Shown here one piece after another: positions 17,671 to 26,592 of a DNA stretch of 64,000 bases. The DNA comes from Actinacidiphila cocklensis (GTDB lineage Bacteria; Actinomycetota; Actinomycetes; Streptomycetales; Streptomycetaceae). The stretch is from assembly GCF_907177275.1 (NCBI RefSeq), contig NZ_CAJSLV010000125.1, positions 1 to 64,000 on the forward strand, written 5' to 3'. Every line of letters starts with the position of its first letter. Within the stretch, counting starts at the first letter, position 1. The translations under genes were made by a program, and so were the position numbers. The notes below the pieces were generated by a model. That model saw only the letters and a program-made list of their open reading frames with translations, did not search any database and was not told the DNA's origin.

Positions 17671-19239
17671 CTATTCCGTGCTGGCCGCAGGCCGCAGCGT
17701 CTCGTCGTCGGAACCCTTCGGCTCGGGAAGGGCCACGGAGTCGTCGCCGTCGGAGTTGATCTTCGCGAGGAGGGCGTCCCGCTCCGGCGTGTCCTCCGGC
17801 TTGATCCAGCCGATGGCGATGTACAGCACCAGCGAGACCGCGAGCGGCAGCGAGATCTGGTACTCGAGGTTGACGCCGCCGGAGATCGCGTCGTTGATGG
17901 GGTAGTTGAGCAGGTAGAAGGCCAGCAGGCCGAGCGCCCAGCTGGTGAGCGCCGCGGTGGGGCCGGAGCGGCGGAAGCGGGGGAGCAGGCCGAGCATGAA
18001 GGGGATCGCGATCGGTCCCATGAGGCCGGCGACCCACTTGATCACGACGGTGATGATGTCCTTGAACGTCGGCGAGTTGACCTGCGTCGCGACGGCCATG
18101 GACAGGCCGAGGAAGGCCAGCGTCGTGACACGGGCGGCGATCAGGCCGACGCGGGTGGTCCAGTCGCGGGCCTGCTGGGAGAAGGCGGGCGCAATGTCCC
18201 GCGTGACGACCGCCGAGATGGCGTTGGCGTCGGAGGAGCACATGGCCATGGTGTGCGAGAAGAAGCCGACCACGACCAGGCCGAGCAGCCCGTGCGGCAG
18301 CAGCTGTTCGGCGAGCAGCCCGTAGGAGTCGGAGCCGTCCGGCTTCTTGGCGTGCACCAGGAGCGGGGAGATCCACATCGGGAAGAAGAGCACGACGGGC
18401 CATACGAACCACAGCGCCGAGGAGAGCATGGCGCCGCGGGTGGCCTCCTTGGCGGAACCCGTGGCCATGTACCGCTGGGCCTGGTTCCACATGCCGCCGT
18501 TGTACTCGAAGGTCTTGATGAAGAGGTACGCGATCAGGAAGACGGTGGTGTAAGGACCGGCGGTGGGGTGGCCGTGGTGGCGCAGCGCGGGCTCGTCCCA
18601 GACGTTCCAGATGCCGCTGACGCCGCCGATCTTGTTCAGCGCGGCGACCAGCATCGCCAGGCCGGCCGCCAGCTGGATGACGAACTGGCCGAGTTCGGTG
18701 AGCGCGTCGGCCCACAGCCCGCCGACGGTGCAGTAGACGGCGGTGATCGAGCCGGTGATGACGATGCCCTGGGTGATGGTGACGCCGGTGAAGACCGACA
18801 GCAGGGTGGCGATCGCCGCCCACTTGGCGCCGACGTCGACGATCTTGAGCAGGACTCCGGACCAGGCGAGCGCCTGCTGCGTGGTCAGGTTGTAGCGGTT
18901 CTTGAGGTATTCCAGCGGTGAGGAGACGTGCAGCCGGGACCGCACCCGGTTCAGCCGCGGGGCGAAGAGCTTGGCGCCGATGGCGACCCCGATGGCAATG
19001 GGCAGCGCCCAGGTGACGTACGAGGTGATCCCGTACTTGTAGGAGATGCCCGCGTAACCGGTGAACATGACCGCGCTGTAGCCCGACATGTGGTGCGAGA
19101 TGCCGGACAGCCACCACGGCATCCTGCCGCCCGCCGTGAAGTAGTCGCTGACGGTGTCGACGCGTTTGTGCGACCACACGCCGATCGCGACCATGACGCC
19201 GAAGTAGGCGACCAGCACGGTCCAGTCGAGACTGTTCAT
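17671..19239 (-). CDS. sodium:solute symporter (SSS family)
   Basis: The 522-residue integral membrane protein has about 13 hydrophobic helices, the typical N-terminus VLVAYFGVMVAIGVWSHKR and the AGGRMPWWLSGISHHMSGYSA segment of the SSS family, whose LeuT-like fold couples Na+ to solute uptake. The cytosolic C-terminal tail is acidic. ATG 19239 has GGAGGGGAC upstream. The substrate (sugar, proline, pantothenate or other) cannot be told. It stands alone on the minus strand. Confidence 0.88.
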   Translation of the reverse strand: MNSLDWTVLVAYFGVMVAIGVWSHKRVDTVSDYFTAGGRMPWWLSGISHHMSGYSAVMFTGYAGISYKYGITSYVTWALPIAIGVAIGAKLFAPRLNRVRSRLHVSSPLEYLKNRYNLTTQQALAWSGVLLKIVDVGAKWAAIATLLSVFTGVTITQGIVITGSITAVYCTVGGLWADALTELGQFVIQLAAGLAMLVAALNKIGGVSGIWNVWDEPALRHHGHPTAGPYTTVFLIAYLFIKTFEYNGGMWNQAQRYMATGSAKEATRGAMLSSALWFVWPVVLFFPMWISPLLVHAKKPDGSDSYGLLAEQLLPHGLLGLVVVGFFSHTMAMCSSDANAISAVVTRDIAPAFSQQARDWTTRVGLIAARVTTLAFLGLSMAVATQVNSPTFKDIITVVIKWVAGLMGPIAIPFMLGLLPRFRRSGPTAALTSWALGLLAFYLLNYPINDAISGGVNLEYQISLPLAVSLVLYIAIGWIKPEDTPERDALLAKINSDGDDSVALPEPKGSDDETLRPAASTE

Positions 19240-19612
19240 TGTCCCCTCCAGGGGGTCCGCCTTGTGAACGGGAACGCACTTCGCTGTTGCGCTCGTCCGG
19301 GCGGGTCGCCCCCGTGCGGGAGTGGGGACTTCCGGGATTGAACCCCTGGTTCTGACGGCGGGTCAAGGGCTCCAGCGTTCAAGAGTCTGAATCCAGGTCA
19401 GAAAGCCGAACGATTTTACTTGCTCTTTACTGTCCGCGGCATTGTGATGATCACGACAGCCAACCCACCATGAGCGGGCACTTCGCTGGGCGCGGGAACG
19501 CGGGAATGTACGCCGGCTGCACGGTTGGTGCGGAAGCGGGCATGACGAAGCGGCCGTACGGGAGCGGGTCCCGTACGGCACGGAGGGGAGGGCGCGGCGA
19601 GCTGGCGGACCG
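19240..19612. other. intergenic region between symporter and aminotransferase
   Basis: It holds the symporter promoter region (an A/T-rich patch around 19388-19455) and, at its right end, the terminator of the aminotransferase gene. No gene is supported. Confidence 0.5.
19553..19579 (-). terminator. hairpin terminator of the aminotransferase gene
   Basis: A perfect 11-bp inverted repeat (19553-19563/19569-19579, 5-nt loop) lies 34 bp beyond the stop codon of the minus-strand aminotransferase. Confidence 0.75.
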
Positions 19613-20815
19613 TCAGCCGAAGGACAGTGCGAGGCGGCGCAGCCCCTCGGAGATCTCCTCGGGCGTGTGCGTGGTGAAGGACATCCGCAGCGTCGCGGGG
19701 TCCGGCTCGGCGGCGTAGAAGGGGGCGCCCGGCACATAGGCGACGTTGTGCGTGATCGCGGTGCGCAGCAGCGCGGTGGCGTCCTGGCCCGCGGGCAGCC
19801 GCACCCAGACGAACATCCCGCCCTCGGGCCTGTTCCAGGTGCTGCCGGCCGGCAGCACGGCGGGCAGCCCCGCGAGCAGCGCGTCGCGGCGTGCCCGGTA
19901 GGCCGTACGCACCCGGTCCAGATGCGCGTCCAGGTCGTTGTCGGCGAGGTAGCGGGCGGCGGCCGCCTGGTCCACCGTCGAGGTGTGCAGATCCGCCGCC
20001 TGCTTGGCGATCACGCAGGGCCGCCGCAGCGCTGCGGGCGCCCGCAGCCAGCCCAGCCGCATCCCGGGCGCCATCACCTTCGAGAAGCTGCCCAGCAGCG
20101 CCGTACGGTCCGCGGCGGCCTCGTGGGAGCTGATCCACGGCAGCCGGTCGCCTTCGAAGCGCAGCTCCCCGTACGGGTCGTCCTCGGCGATCCACAGCCC
20201 GTGCCGGCCGGCCACCTCGGCGACCGCGCGGCGGCGTTCCGCGGGCAGTGTGCGACCGGTCGGGTTCTGGAAGTCGGGTATCAGGTAGAGCAGCTTGGGC
20301 CGCTCGCGCAGCACCAGCTCCTCCAGCGCGTCCGGCAGCACCCCGTCCTCGTCGGTCGGCACCGGCACCACCCGGGCGCCCGCGAAGCCGAAGCACTGCA
20401 GGGCCGCCAGATACGTCGGGCTCTCCACCAGCACCACGTCGCCCGGCTCCAGCAGCACGGTCGCCAGCAGCGCGAGGCCCTGCTGCGAACCGCCCGTCAC
20501 CACAAGGTCGTCGGCGTCGGTGGCGAGCCCCCGCCCGGTCAGCCGGGCGGCCACCGCGGCCCGCAGGGCGGGATCGCCCTCGGTCGTCGAGTACTGCAGC
20601 ACCGTGCGGGGCCGCTCGGCCAGCACGCGGTCGTACGCCGCCCTGAGGCCCGCCGCGTCGAAGAGCTCGGGCGCGGGCAGCCCGCCGGCGAAGGAGATCA
20701 CCTCGGGCCGCGCGGTCAGCGCCAGGATCTCCCGGACCGGCGAGGCGGCGACCTCGCGTGCGCGGGCGGCGAGTGCGGGCGGTGCTGCGGCAGCGGCTGC
20801 GGCGGTCGTCGTCAT
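19613..20815 (-). CDS. PLP-dependent class I/II aminotransferase (2-aminoadipate/MocR-type)
   Basis: The 400-residue fold-type I aminotransferase has ISFAGGLPAPELF, YSTTEGDPALR, GGSQQGLALL, IPDFQNPTGRT and EDDPYGELRF, with the PLP lysine in SFSKVMAPG (K246). The sequence belongs to the aminotransferase group related to LysN/2-aminoadipate and kynurenine transaminases and to MocR catalytic domains, but no wHTH domain is attached. Substrates are probably aromatic or branched amino acids or 2-aminoadipate. The start codon is 7 nt from a -10 box, so the mRNA is probably leaderless. Confidence 0.85.
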   Translation of the reverse strand: MTTTAAAAAAAPPALAARAREVAASPVREILALTARPEVISFAGGLPAPELFDAAGLRAAYDRVLAERPRTVLQYSTTEGDPALRAAVAARLTGRGLATDADDLVVTGGSQQGLALLATVLLEPGDVVLVESPTYLAALQCFGFAGARVVPVPTDEDGVLPDALEELVLRERPKLLYLIPDFQNPTGRTLPAERRRAVAEVAGRHGLWIAEDDPYGELRFEGDRLPWISSHEAAADRTALLGSFSKVMAPGMRLGWLRAPAALRRPCVIAKQAADLHTSTVDQAAAARYLADNDLDAHLDRVRTAYRARRDALLAGLPAVLPAGSTWNRPEGGMFVWVRLPAGQDATALLRTAITHNVAYVPGAPFYAAEPDPATLRMSFTTHTPEEISEGLRRLALSFG

Positions 20816-20850
20816 GTGCTGCAGCCTACGAAGAATCGTTGTACTGTCCA
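20816..20850 (-). promoter_or_regulatory. promoter of the aminotransferase gene (leaderless type)
   Basis: On the minus strand TGGACA (20850-20845), a 16-bp spacer and TAGGCT (20828-20823) are followed 7 nt later by the ATG at 20815. This is a good Streptomyces housekeeping promoter with the start codon at the expected transcription start. Confidence 0.65.
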
Positions 20851-20998
20851 GGCACTTTTCACGATCCGGTCGGCGGCCGGAAACACAGCGAGCCCTCTCG
20901 GCCAGGACGGCGGCCGGTCGAGAGGGCTGTTGCGGTGCTGCGGTGTTGAGGTGCTGCGATGTTGCGGTGCTGCGGTCGGAACCGGCGTGGCCTGCGGA

Positions 20999-21208
20999 TC
21001 AGCGCAGGTCGAACGTACCGTGGTCCACGTCGGAGACGAAGGACGACCACGCCTCGGGGGAGAAGGTGAGCACCGGACCCTGCGGGTCCTTGGAGTCGCG
21101 GACCACGACCGCCGCGACAGCGGGGGACTTCACTTCTACGCAGGCACCGTTTCCGGTGGACCGCGAGGACTTCCGCCACGCGGGGGTACTGCCCAGCTTG
21201 ATTGCCAT
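20999..21208 (-). CDS. DUF397 domain protein
   Basis: The 69-residue protein begins MAIKLGSTPAWRKSSRS and contains the DUF397 hallmarks WRKSSRSTGNGACVEV and VVVRDSKDPQGPVLTFSPEAW. ATG 21208 has GGAG 5 nt upstream. DUF397 proteins usually sit downstream of an XRE/DUF5753 regulator, as here, and act as its small partner (BldB/WhiJ-type systems in Streptomyces). The longer ORF to 21325 has no SD. Confidence 0.9.
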   Translation of the reverse strand: MAIKLGSTPAWRKSSRSTGNGACVEVKSPAVAAVVVRDSKDPQGPVLTFSPEAWSSFVSDVDHGTFDLR

Positions 21209-21467
21209 CTCTGCTCCGGTCTGTGCTGGTGACGGCGGCGGGGGTGTACTCCGCAAGGCATCGAGCCGTGGAGATGAGGTGTACACCACTACCTGACTGC
21301 GCTCGACGCTACTAGCCAACATCACTGACAGGGTGGGCTCTTCACCCGACCAGGTGGCATATTCAATGCAACCGTTGCCAGTTGGCTGTGCGATAGAGTA
21401 TTTTGACCGCCTTCACCCGGGGCGTCCCCGTCTGGCACCGCATCAGCACCGGTTCAGCGCGGCTGCC

Positions 21468-22322
21468 TCATGTGTACCGCAGCGCCGCGTCGCCGATGAA
21501 CTGCCGGGTGGCCTCGGCGCTCAGGGCCTGCGCCCGCAGGTGCTCGTACATCACGCTGTACGCCTGCACATCGGTGTCCTTCTCCAGATACAGGTCGCTG
21601 TTCACGCCCTCCAGATAGACGACCGTCGCGTCGGTGGCGTCGGTGAACTCCAGCACCGCGAACTGCCCGCTCAGTCCCGGGTGCGCGCCCGCCTCGAACG
21701 GCAGCACCTGAACCGTGACATGCGGCAGATGACTCAACTCCAGCAGGCGATCGAGCTGTTCGCGCATGATCTGCGCGTCGCCGACCTTGCGGCACAGTGC
21801 CGCCTCGTCCACCACCGCCCACAGCCGCAGCGGCCCGTCGGGGTCGGTGATTCGTTCCTGCCGGCGCATCCGCACGCTGACCCGCTTCTCGACCTGCTCG
21901 GGTGTCGCCTCCGGCAGATTGCCGGCGATCATCGCCGAGGCATACCCCGGGGTCTGCAACAGGCCGGGCACCACCTGGGGCTCGAAGACCCGCAGGCTCG
22001 CCGCCTCGGTCTCCAGTCCGATGTAGACGCTGTAAGGGATGTCGCCGAAGGCGTGCCACCAGCCCTGCTGGCGGGACTCCTTGGCCATCTGCATCAGCGA
22101 CTCGACGATACGGACGTCCTCGACGCCGTACACCCCGCACAGATCGCGGACGTCGCGCTGGCTGATGCTGCGGCGGCCGTTCTCCAGACGGCTGATCTTG
22201 GACTGGGAGACCAGGAGCCGGGCCGCGACCTCCTCGGCCGTCATCCCCTTCTCCTCACGGAGCTTGCGCAGCTCCGAACCCAGACGGCGGCGTCTGACGG
22301 TGGGGTTGACGTTGGCCACCAC
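21468..22322 (-). CDS. XRE-family regulator with DUF5753 domain (WhiJ/AbaA-like)
   Basis: The GTG at 22322 has GGAGG 9 nt upstream; the frame upstream of it is low-quality. The 284-residue product carries an N-terminal helix-turn-helix (residues about 12-65, with LGSELRKLREEKGMTAEEVAARL and SQSKISRLENGRR). A C-terminal DUF5753 domain (about 95-275, with ASLRVFEPQVVPGLLQT and VQVLPFEAGAH) follows. It pairs with the DUF397 gene downstream. Members regulate development and antibiotic production and may be inhibited by the DUF397 partner; the target here is unknown. Confidence 0.9.
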   Translation of the reverse strand: MVANVNPTVRRRRLGSELRKLREEKGMTAEEVAARLLVSQSKISRLENGRRSISQRDVRDLCGVYGVEDVRIVESLMQMAKESRQQGWWHAFGDIPYSVYIGLETEAASLRVFEPQVVPGLLQTPGYASAMIAGNLPEATPEQVEKRVSVRMRRQERITDPDGPLRLWAVVDEAALCRKVGDAQIMREQLDRLLELSHLPHVTVQVLPFEAGAHPGLSGQFAVLEFTDATDATVVYLEGVNSDLYLEKDTDVQAYSVMYEHLRAQALSAEATRQFIGDAALRYT

Positions 22323-22806
22323 AGGAACTGCACCTCCACGCTGATCCGTACTGATGGTCAGCAGCCTGCCACTAGCGGTCATCACCGCGCTGGCGAATGG
22401 TCGTAACAAGCTTGCCCGGTCCGTGCGCCGGGGCGCGCGGAGCGTCCCTGTGCGCCCCGGGGGGGGCGGGAAAAAACGTGCCGCGCGGGGCACCGGGTCC
22501 GGACATCTGTCCGGCGCCCGCCACCCCGCGCGGCACAGCGGCTCCCGGAGGGGATCTCGCTGCGGACGGAAGCGAGTCCGCGGTGTCCCGTCCCTGCCGA
22601 CGGACACCGCCTCCCGTCCTGCGTCGTTACGGGTTGCGATTGCGCATTGCAATGCGTTGCGCGTTGCGTGTTACGCGTTGCTCATTGCCGAGTGCTCAGT
22701 TGCGTGCTTTCTGCTGTGCTCGCGTACTGCCGTGTGCTCACGTGCCCGGCGACGTCGGGACGCCGCCGGTGTGCTCGGTGCTCAGTGTGCTCGGACGCAC
22801 TCGACG
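22323..22806. other. intergenic: XRE promoter, T-tract terminator, gttgc-rich low-complexity stretch
   Basis: From left to right it holds the XRE promoter zone, a strong intrinsic terminator at 22471-22536, and a stretch (22630-22760) rich in short repeats of gcgttgc/gtgctc type. Within this stretch lies a 14-bp perfect palindrome CGCATTGCAATGCG at 22643-22656. No protein gene is supported; long plus-strand ORFs here have poor codon use. Confidence 0.5.
22471..22536 (-). terminator. intrinsic terminator with a T-tract (minus strand)
   Basis: A 13-bp perfect inverted repeat (22478-22490/22524-22536) encloses a smaller CCGGACA/TGTCCGG hairpin. On the minus strand it is followed after one base by TTTTTT (22476-22471). 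U-tract terminators are uncommon in Streptomyces. It would end transcription from the GPP34 gene about 270 bp after its stop codon, protecting the XRE gene from read-through. Confidence 0.8.
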
Positions 22807-23508
22807 TCAACGGGCACCAGCCCTGGCCATCGTGCCGTGTCCCACCGCGCGCTGTGCCTGGGCGGGTGGCCGCTTGGGCTGTGCGGCCACGCCGTTCTGC
22901 ACGTCCATGACGGCGTGCGCGACGAGTCCGCCCATCGGGTCGTACCTGATCAGGTCCCGCAGGCGCGATCGTGACGACCGGCCTTCGTTGCCCGGGTACA
23001 GATGCTTGCCGAGGCCCACGGAATGGGCGAGCGCGGCGAGCGCCGCGGTCCGCGGGTCCGGCGGAACGCCGGTGCGGATCGCACTGTCCAGCCGGGATCT
23101 GATCTCCCTGCTGACCGCGCTGTCGGTCGCCTGATACCGAGTGGTCGGCAGTACCCCGCACATCTGACCCGGCACGGCATGCACCATGCCGCACCGCTCC
23201 AGGTGCACGAGATACGTCTGGCGCAGCCCCAGTCGGGGCCCGCCGATCCAGTGGACCGCCCGCACCGGGCTGCCGCGACGGCGCAGCAGTTCCAGAGCGG
23301 AGTCCAGTGTCGGATCTCCGGTCGGCCGTGGATGCACCACGGCGATACGATCCCCGTCAGGGGCTATCCGTCCGGCCAGAGCCAGCTCGACGAGCTGTGC
23401 TCCGGCGAGGCCGAGGTCGAGTGATTGCGGCTGCGCCGTGGTCCCGGTCGTCGGGTCCAGGGCGAGCAGCAACAGCTCTTCCGGAATTGTTCTGCGGCTC
23501 TTGCCCAT
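22807..23508 (-). CDS. GPP34 (Golgi phosphoprotein 3-like) family protein
   Basis: The 233-residue protein starts MGKSRRTIPEELLLLALDP and shows the alternating helical pattern LGLAGAQLVELALAGRI, with VVHPRPTGDPTLDSALELL and an Arg-rich loop, typical of actinobacterial GPP34 proteins. Eukaryotic GOLPH3 binds PI4P on membranes; bacterial function is unknown. ATG 23508 has GGGGAGG 5 nt upstream. Tandem GPP34 genes are common near XRE/DUF397 pairs in Streptomyces; only one is here. Confidence 0.85.
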   Translation of the reverse strand: MGKSRRTIPEELLLLALDPTTGTTAQPQSLDLGLAGAQLVELALAGRIAPDGDRIAVVHPRPTGDPTLDSALELLRRRGSPVRAVHWIGGPRLGLRQTYLVHLERCGMVHAVPGQMCGVLPTTRYQATDSAVSREIRSRLDSAIRTGVPPDPRTAALAALAHSVGLGKHLYPGNEGRSSRSRLRDLIRYDPMGGLVAHAVMDVQNGVAAQPKRPPAQAQRAVGHGTMARAGAR

Positions 23509-23735
23509 CCATGCCTCCCCGCGTGGATGAATGACAGGGTGACGCCTCTCACACCGGCCTGTCGAGAGCGCCTCCTCCATATCGGCGGGAACCGACTGGT
23601 ATGTCGTTCTCGTCTACGGGGGCGGTGGTGGTGTCGCAGACGGCCTGCGGGCCTGTCGCGGGACTATTGCAAGTGTGGGTCAGGACGGCTAGGGGTGCCA
23701 TCGGGCGCCCCGCACGATGTGTGGAGGAGGTCTGC

Positions 23736-26183
23736 GTGGCGGGCGAGTCCCCCGGCAGGGAGCAGCAGCACGGGACGTCGGGGGAGGTGGCCGCGTCTAA
23801 GGTCGCGGACCCACGACTGGTGGTGTTCCGTACGCCGGTTGAGGTGCGCGAGGTCGCTGTGGCGGACGCTGTGCCGGTACGGCCCGATGGCGCACCCGCC
23901 GACGGAGTCCAGCCGGACGCCGCGGAATCGGCCGATCTGCCGGGCGCGGAAGCCCGTTCGCAACCCTCGGAGACCTCCACCGAAAGTACTGGGACAGATG
24001 CGCCCGGTGATGTGGTGGTCGTGGACATGATCACCGATGCTGCTACGACCGACGCCCCGCGGGGCCTGGGGGAACCGGCCGCGGAGCCCCGGAAAACGGA
24101 ACCAAATCGTGATCCGGCGGATGGGGCTGAAGGGGCGGACGAGGCCGCCGATGCGGCTGAGGTGAGTGAACCTTCAACTCGGGAAGCCGGGGTCGGCGCT
24201 GACTCCGAGCCGGAGGATGCGCCGGAGAGCGCTCCCGAGGATGTGCCCGAGGACGCGCCGGGGCGCACTCCGGTGGCGGAAGAGGGTGCCCGGACGGCGG
24301 GCGGCCGGGAGGGTGAGTTTTCCGCGCCGGCTTCCGGCGAGGATTCCGGCACGGATGAGGCGTCGGAGGCCGCGTCGGATGAGGCGCCCGATGACGCGCC
24401 CGAGGACGCTGCCGACGGGGTTTCCGAGGACGAGCCCGAGGACGAGCCCGAGGACGCGCCCCAGGACGCCGCCGCGGACGTTCCTGCCGACCCTCCGGCG
24501 GCCGCTGCCGAGGCTGCCTCCGCGGGCGAACCGGCGGACGAACCGGCGGACGCTCCGGCTGACTCCCCGGCCGGAGCGGAATCCGGCGGTGCCGCCGCCG
24601 GGGAGCCGGAAGCCGGCCCCGAGGACACCGGTGTGCACCGGGCCGCGGTACGGAAGTCCCTGCTGCGGCCCCTGGTGTCCGATCTCCCGGCCGAACGGCC
24701 CGTCGGACGCACCGGACGCCCCGCGGCCGGTGCCACGCCCGCCTGGGCCGCCTCCACGCCCTCCGCGCCCCCGTCCGCCGCACCGCTGCCCCCCGCCGCC
24801 ACCCCCGACGAGGACGACGACCCCAGCGGTCCCGAGGGCACGCGGGTCATGCCCGTGCCGCAGCTGCTGCCGCACGGCTCCGGCCACACCGGGTCCACGC
24901 CGCTCAAGCTGCTGGCCCACCTCACCAACACCCCGCCGCCCCGGCAGACCGTGGTGCGCAGCGTCGTCCGGCGGTTCAAGATCTGGACGCCGCTGGTCGT
25001 GCTGCTCGCGGTGGTCTTCGTCGTCGTCCAGGCCGTACGCCCGCTGCCCGCCACCAGCCTGCAGCTGACCAGCGCGTCCTCGTACGCCTTCGCCGGCGCC
25101 CCGCTGCCCGCGTCGATGCCGTGGCCCACCGGCAAGGGCAGCCAGTCCGTCGTCGAGGTCGAGGGACTCGGCTCGCTCGGCGTGCACGGCGCCCAGGACC
25201 CGGTGCCGATCGCCAGCCTCACCAAGGTCATGACGGCCTACGTGGTGCTGCGCGACCACCCGCTCACCGGCAAGCAGAACGGTCCGACGATCACGGTCGA
25301 CCAGCAGGCGGCCGCCGAGTCCGGGTCCGCCGACGAGTCGACCGCGCACGTGACGGCCAACCAGAAGTTCACCGAACGCCAGATGCTCCAGCTCCTGCTG
25401 GTCCCCTCGGGCAACAACATCGCCCGGCTGCTGGCCCGTTGGGACGCCGGTACGCAGGAGGCCTTCGTCACCAAGATGACCGCGGCCGCCGCCGCGCTCG
25501 GTATGACCAAGACCACGTACACCGGCGCGAGCGGCTTCGAGGAGACCACCGTCAGCACCGCGGTCGACCAGCTCAAGCTGGCCCGCGAGGCGATGAAGAA
25601 CGAGGTCTTCCGCTCGGTCGTCGCGCTGCCCAACGTCGTGGTGCCCGGCGTCGGCCGGATCTTCAACAACAACAACGACCTGGTCAATCCCGGCGTCATC
25701 GGCATCAAGACCGGTTCGAGCACGCCCGCGGGCGGCGCCCTGATGTGGGCGGCGAACAAGAAGGCCGGCGGCAAGGAGCAGTTGATCCTCGGCGTCGTCC
25801 TCCAGCAGCGCGGCGGCACCACCGTCAACGACACCCTGCAGGCCGCGCTCACGCGCAGCCAGCAACTCATCGAGTCCGTGCAGGGCGGACTGACGTCCGC
25901 GACGGTGGTGAAGAAGGGCGAGGTCGTCGGGGAGGTGCGCGACGGGCTCGGCGGTTCGACGCCGGTCGTGGCCGCGGCCGACCTCACCGCGGCGGGCTGG
26001 GGCGGGCTGCGCTCGACCATCACCCTCACGCCGCCGGCGGACGGGCTGCCGCACAGTGCGAAGGCGGGGGCCGTGGTGGGCACCCTCACCATGGGGACGG
26101 GGTCTGCGCGGGTGTCCGTACCCGCAATCCTCCAGTCCGACCTGGCGTCGCCGTCCTTCACGTCGAAGCTCACGCACTTCTGA
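23736..26183 (+). CDS. membrane-anchored D-alanyl-D-alanine carboxypeptidase (S11) with a long acidic N-terminal region
   Basis: The GTG at 23736 follows GGAGGAGG. The 815-residue protein has an unusual 410-residue N-terminal cytoplasmic region very rich in Asp, Glu, Ala and Pro (repeats such as EDAPEDA, DEPADAP). One transmembrane helix (about 417-437) follows, then an extracellular serine DD-peptidase with the three penicillin-binding motifs SLTK (S494, K497), SGN (S558) and KTG (K658). It trims peptidoglycan pentapeptides. The architecture resembles SCO4439, which is involved in spore wall maturation. Stop is followed by a strong terminator. Confidence 0.9.
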   Translation: MAGESPGREQQHGTSGEVAASKVADPRLVVFRTPVEVREVAVADAVPVRPDGAPADGVQPDAAESADLPGAEARSQPSETSTESTGTDAPGDVVVVDMITDAATTDAPRGLGEPAAEPRKTEPNRDPADGAEGADEAADAAEVSEPSTREAGVGADSEPEDAPESAPEDVPEDAPGRTPVAEEGARTAGGREGEFSAPASGEDSGTDEASEAASDEAPDDAPEDAADGVSEDEPEDEPEDAPQDAAADVPADPPAAAAEAASAGEPADEPADAPADSPAGAESGGAAAGEPEAGPEDTGVHRAAVRKSLLRPLVSDLPAERPVGRTGRPAAGATPAWAASTPSAPPSAAPLPPAATPDEDDDPSGPEGTRVMPVPQLLPHGSGHTGSTPLKLLAHLTNTPPPRQTVVRSVVRRFKIWTPLVVLLAVVFVVVQAVRPLPATSLQLTSASSYAFAGAPLPASMPWPTGKGSQSVVEVEGLGSLGVHGAQDPVPIASLTKVMTAYVVLRDHPLTGKQNGPTITVDQQAAAESGSADESTAHVTANQKFTERQMLQLLLVPSGNNIARLLARWDAGTQEAFVTKMTAAAAALGMTKTTYTGASGFEETTVSTAVDQLKLAREAMKNEVFRSVVALPNVVVPGVGRIFNNNNDLVNPGVIGIKTGSSTPAGGALMWAANKKAGGKEQLILGVVLQQRGGTTVNDTLQAALTRSQQLIESVQGGLTSATVVKKGEVVGEVRDGLGGSTPVVAAADLTAAGWGGLRSTITLTPPADGLPHSAKAGAVVGTLTMGTGSARVSVPAILQSDLASPSFTSKLTHF

Positions 26184-26191
26184 CGTCCTGG

Positions 26192-26213
26192 GGGCAGCCC
26201 TCCGGGGCTGCCC
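26192..26213 (+). terminator. hairpin terminator of the D-Ala-D-Ala carboxypeptidase gene
   Basis: A perfect 9-bp stem GGGCAGCCC/GGGCTGCCC with a 4-nt loop, extended by G-U and G-C pairs, starts 8 bp after the stop codon and is followed by a C-rich run. Confidence 0.8.
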
Positions 26214-26592
26214 TCCCCCCGGGCCCCGGGACCTTCCCCCGTCTCTGCGCTGGGCGCTCCGTTCTCCCCCGGAGCCTCGCCCGGGGGTACCCCCACGCGC
26301 CCCCTGACGAACAGTCACCCTCTGCGCAGAGGGCAAGCTGCGCCAAGGCTTGTCCCGCAAATGATCTCCGGGTGAGTGTGGGCGGGGCAGTTGGCGGTTG
26401 GGTCCCGTCGGCCTATCCGGCGAGGGCGAGGTTGTGTCCAGCGGTAGGCCCTATGGCCGACCCCGGCGTGAAGGGTCAACCACCTGACGTCGCACTGAGG
26501 TCGCCAACTCGCCGAACTGGCGCGGGCTCGGCCCGTTGGAGGGAACTATCCAGGACGGCGCCGCTGCCGTGATCAGACCAGACACGCGATGG
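26214..26592. other. intergenic, lower-GC edge of an accessory island
   Basis: No gene is supported in these 379 bp. Base composition and codon style change from here to about 27720, and the HxlR, CMD and DUF1330 genes follow, which suggests a later insertion. Confidence 0.4.

Noticed and set aside
19363-19737. 124-residue minus-strand ORF between symporter and aminotransferase
   Set aside because: Cys/Arg/Ser-rich translation spanning a terminator hairpin and the aminotransferase C-terminus in another frame.
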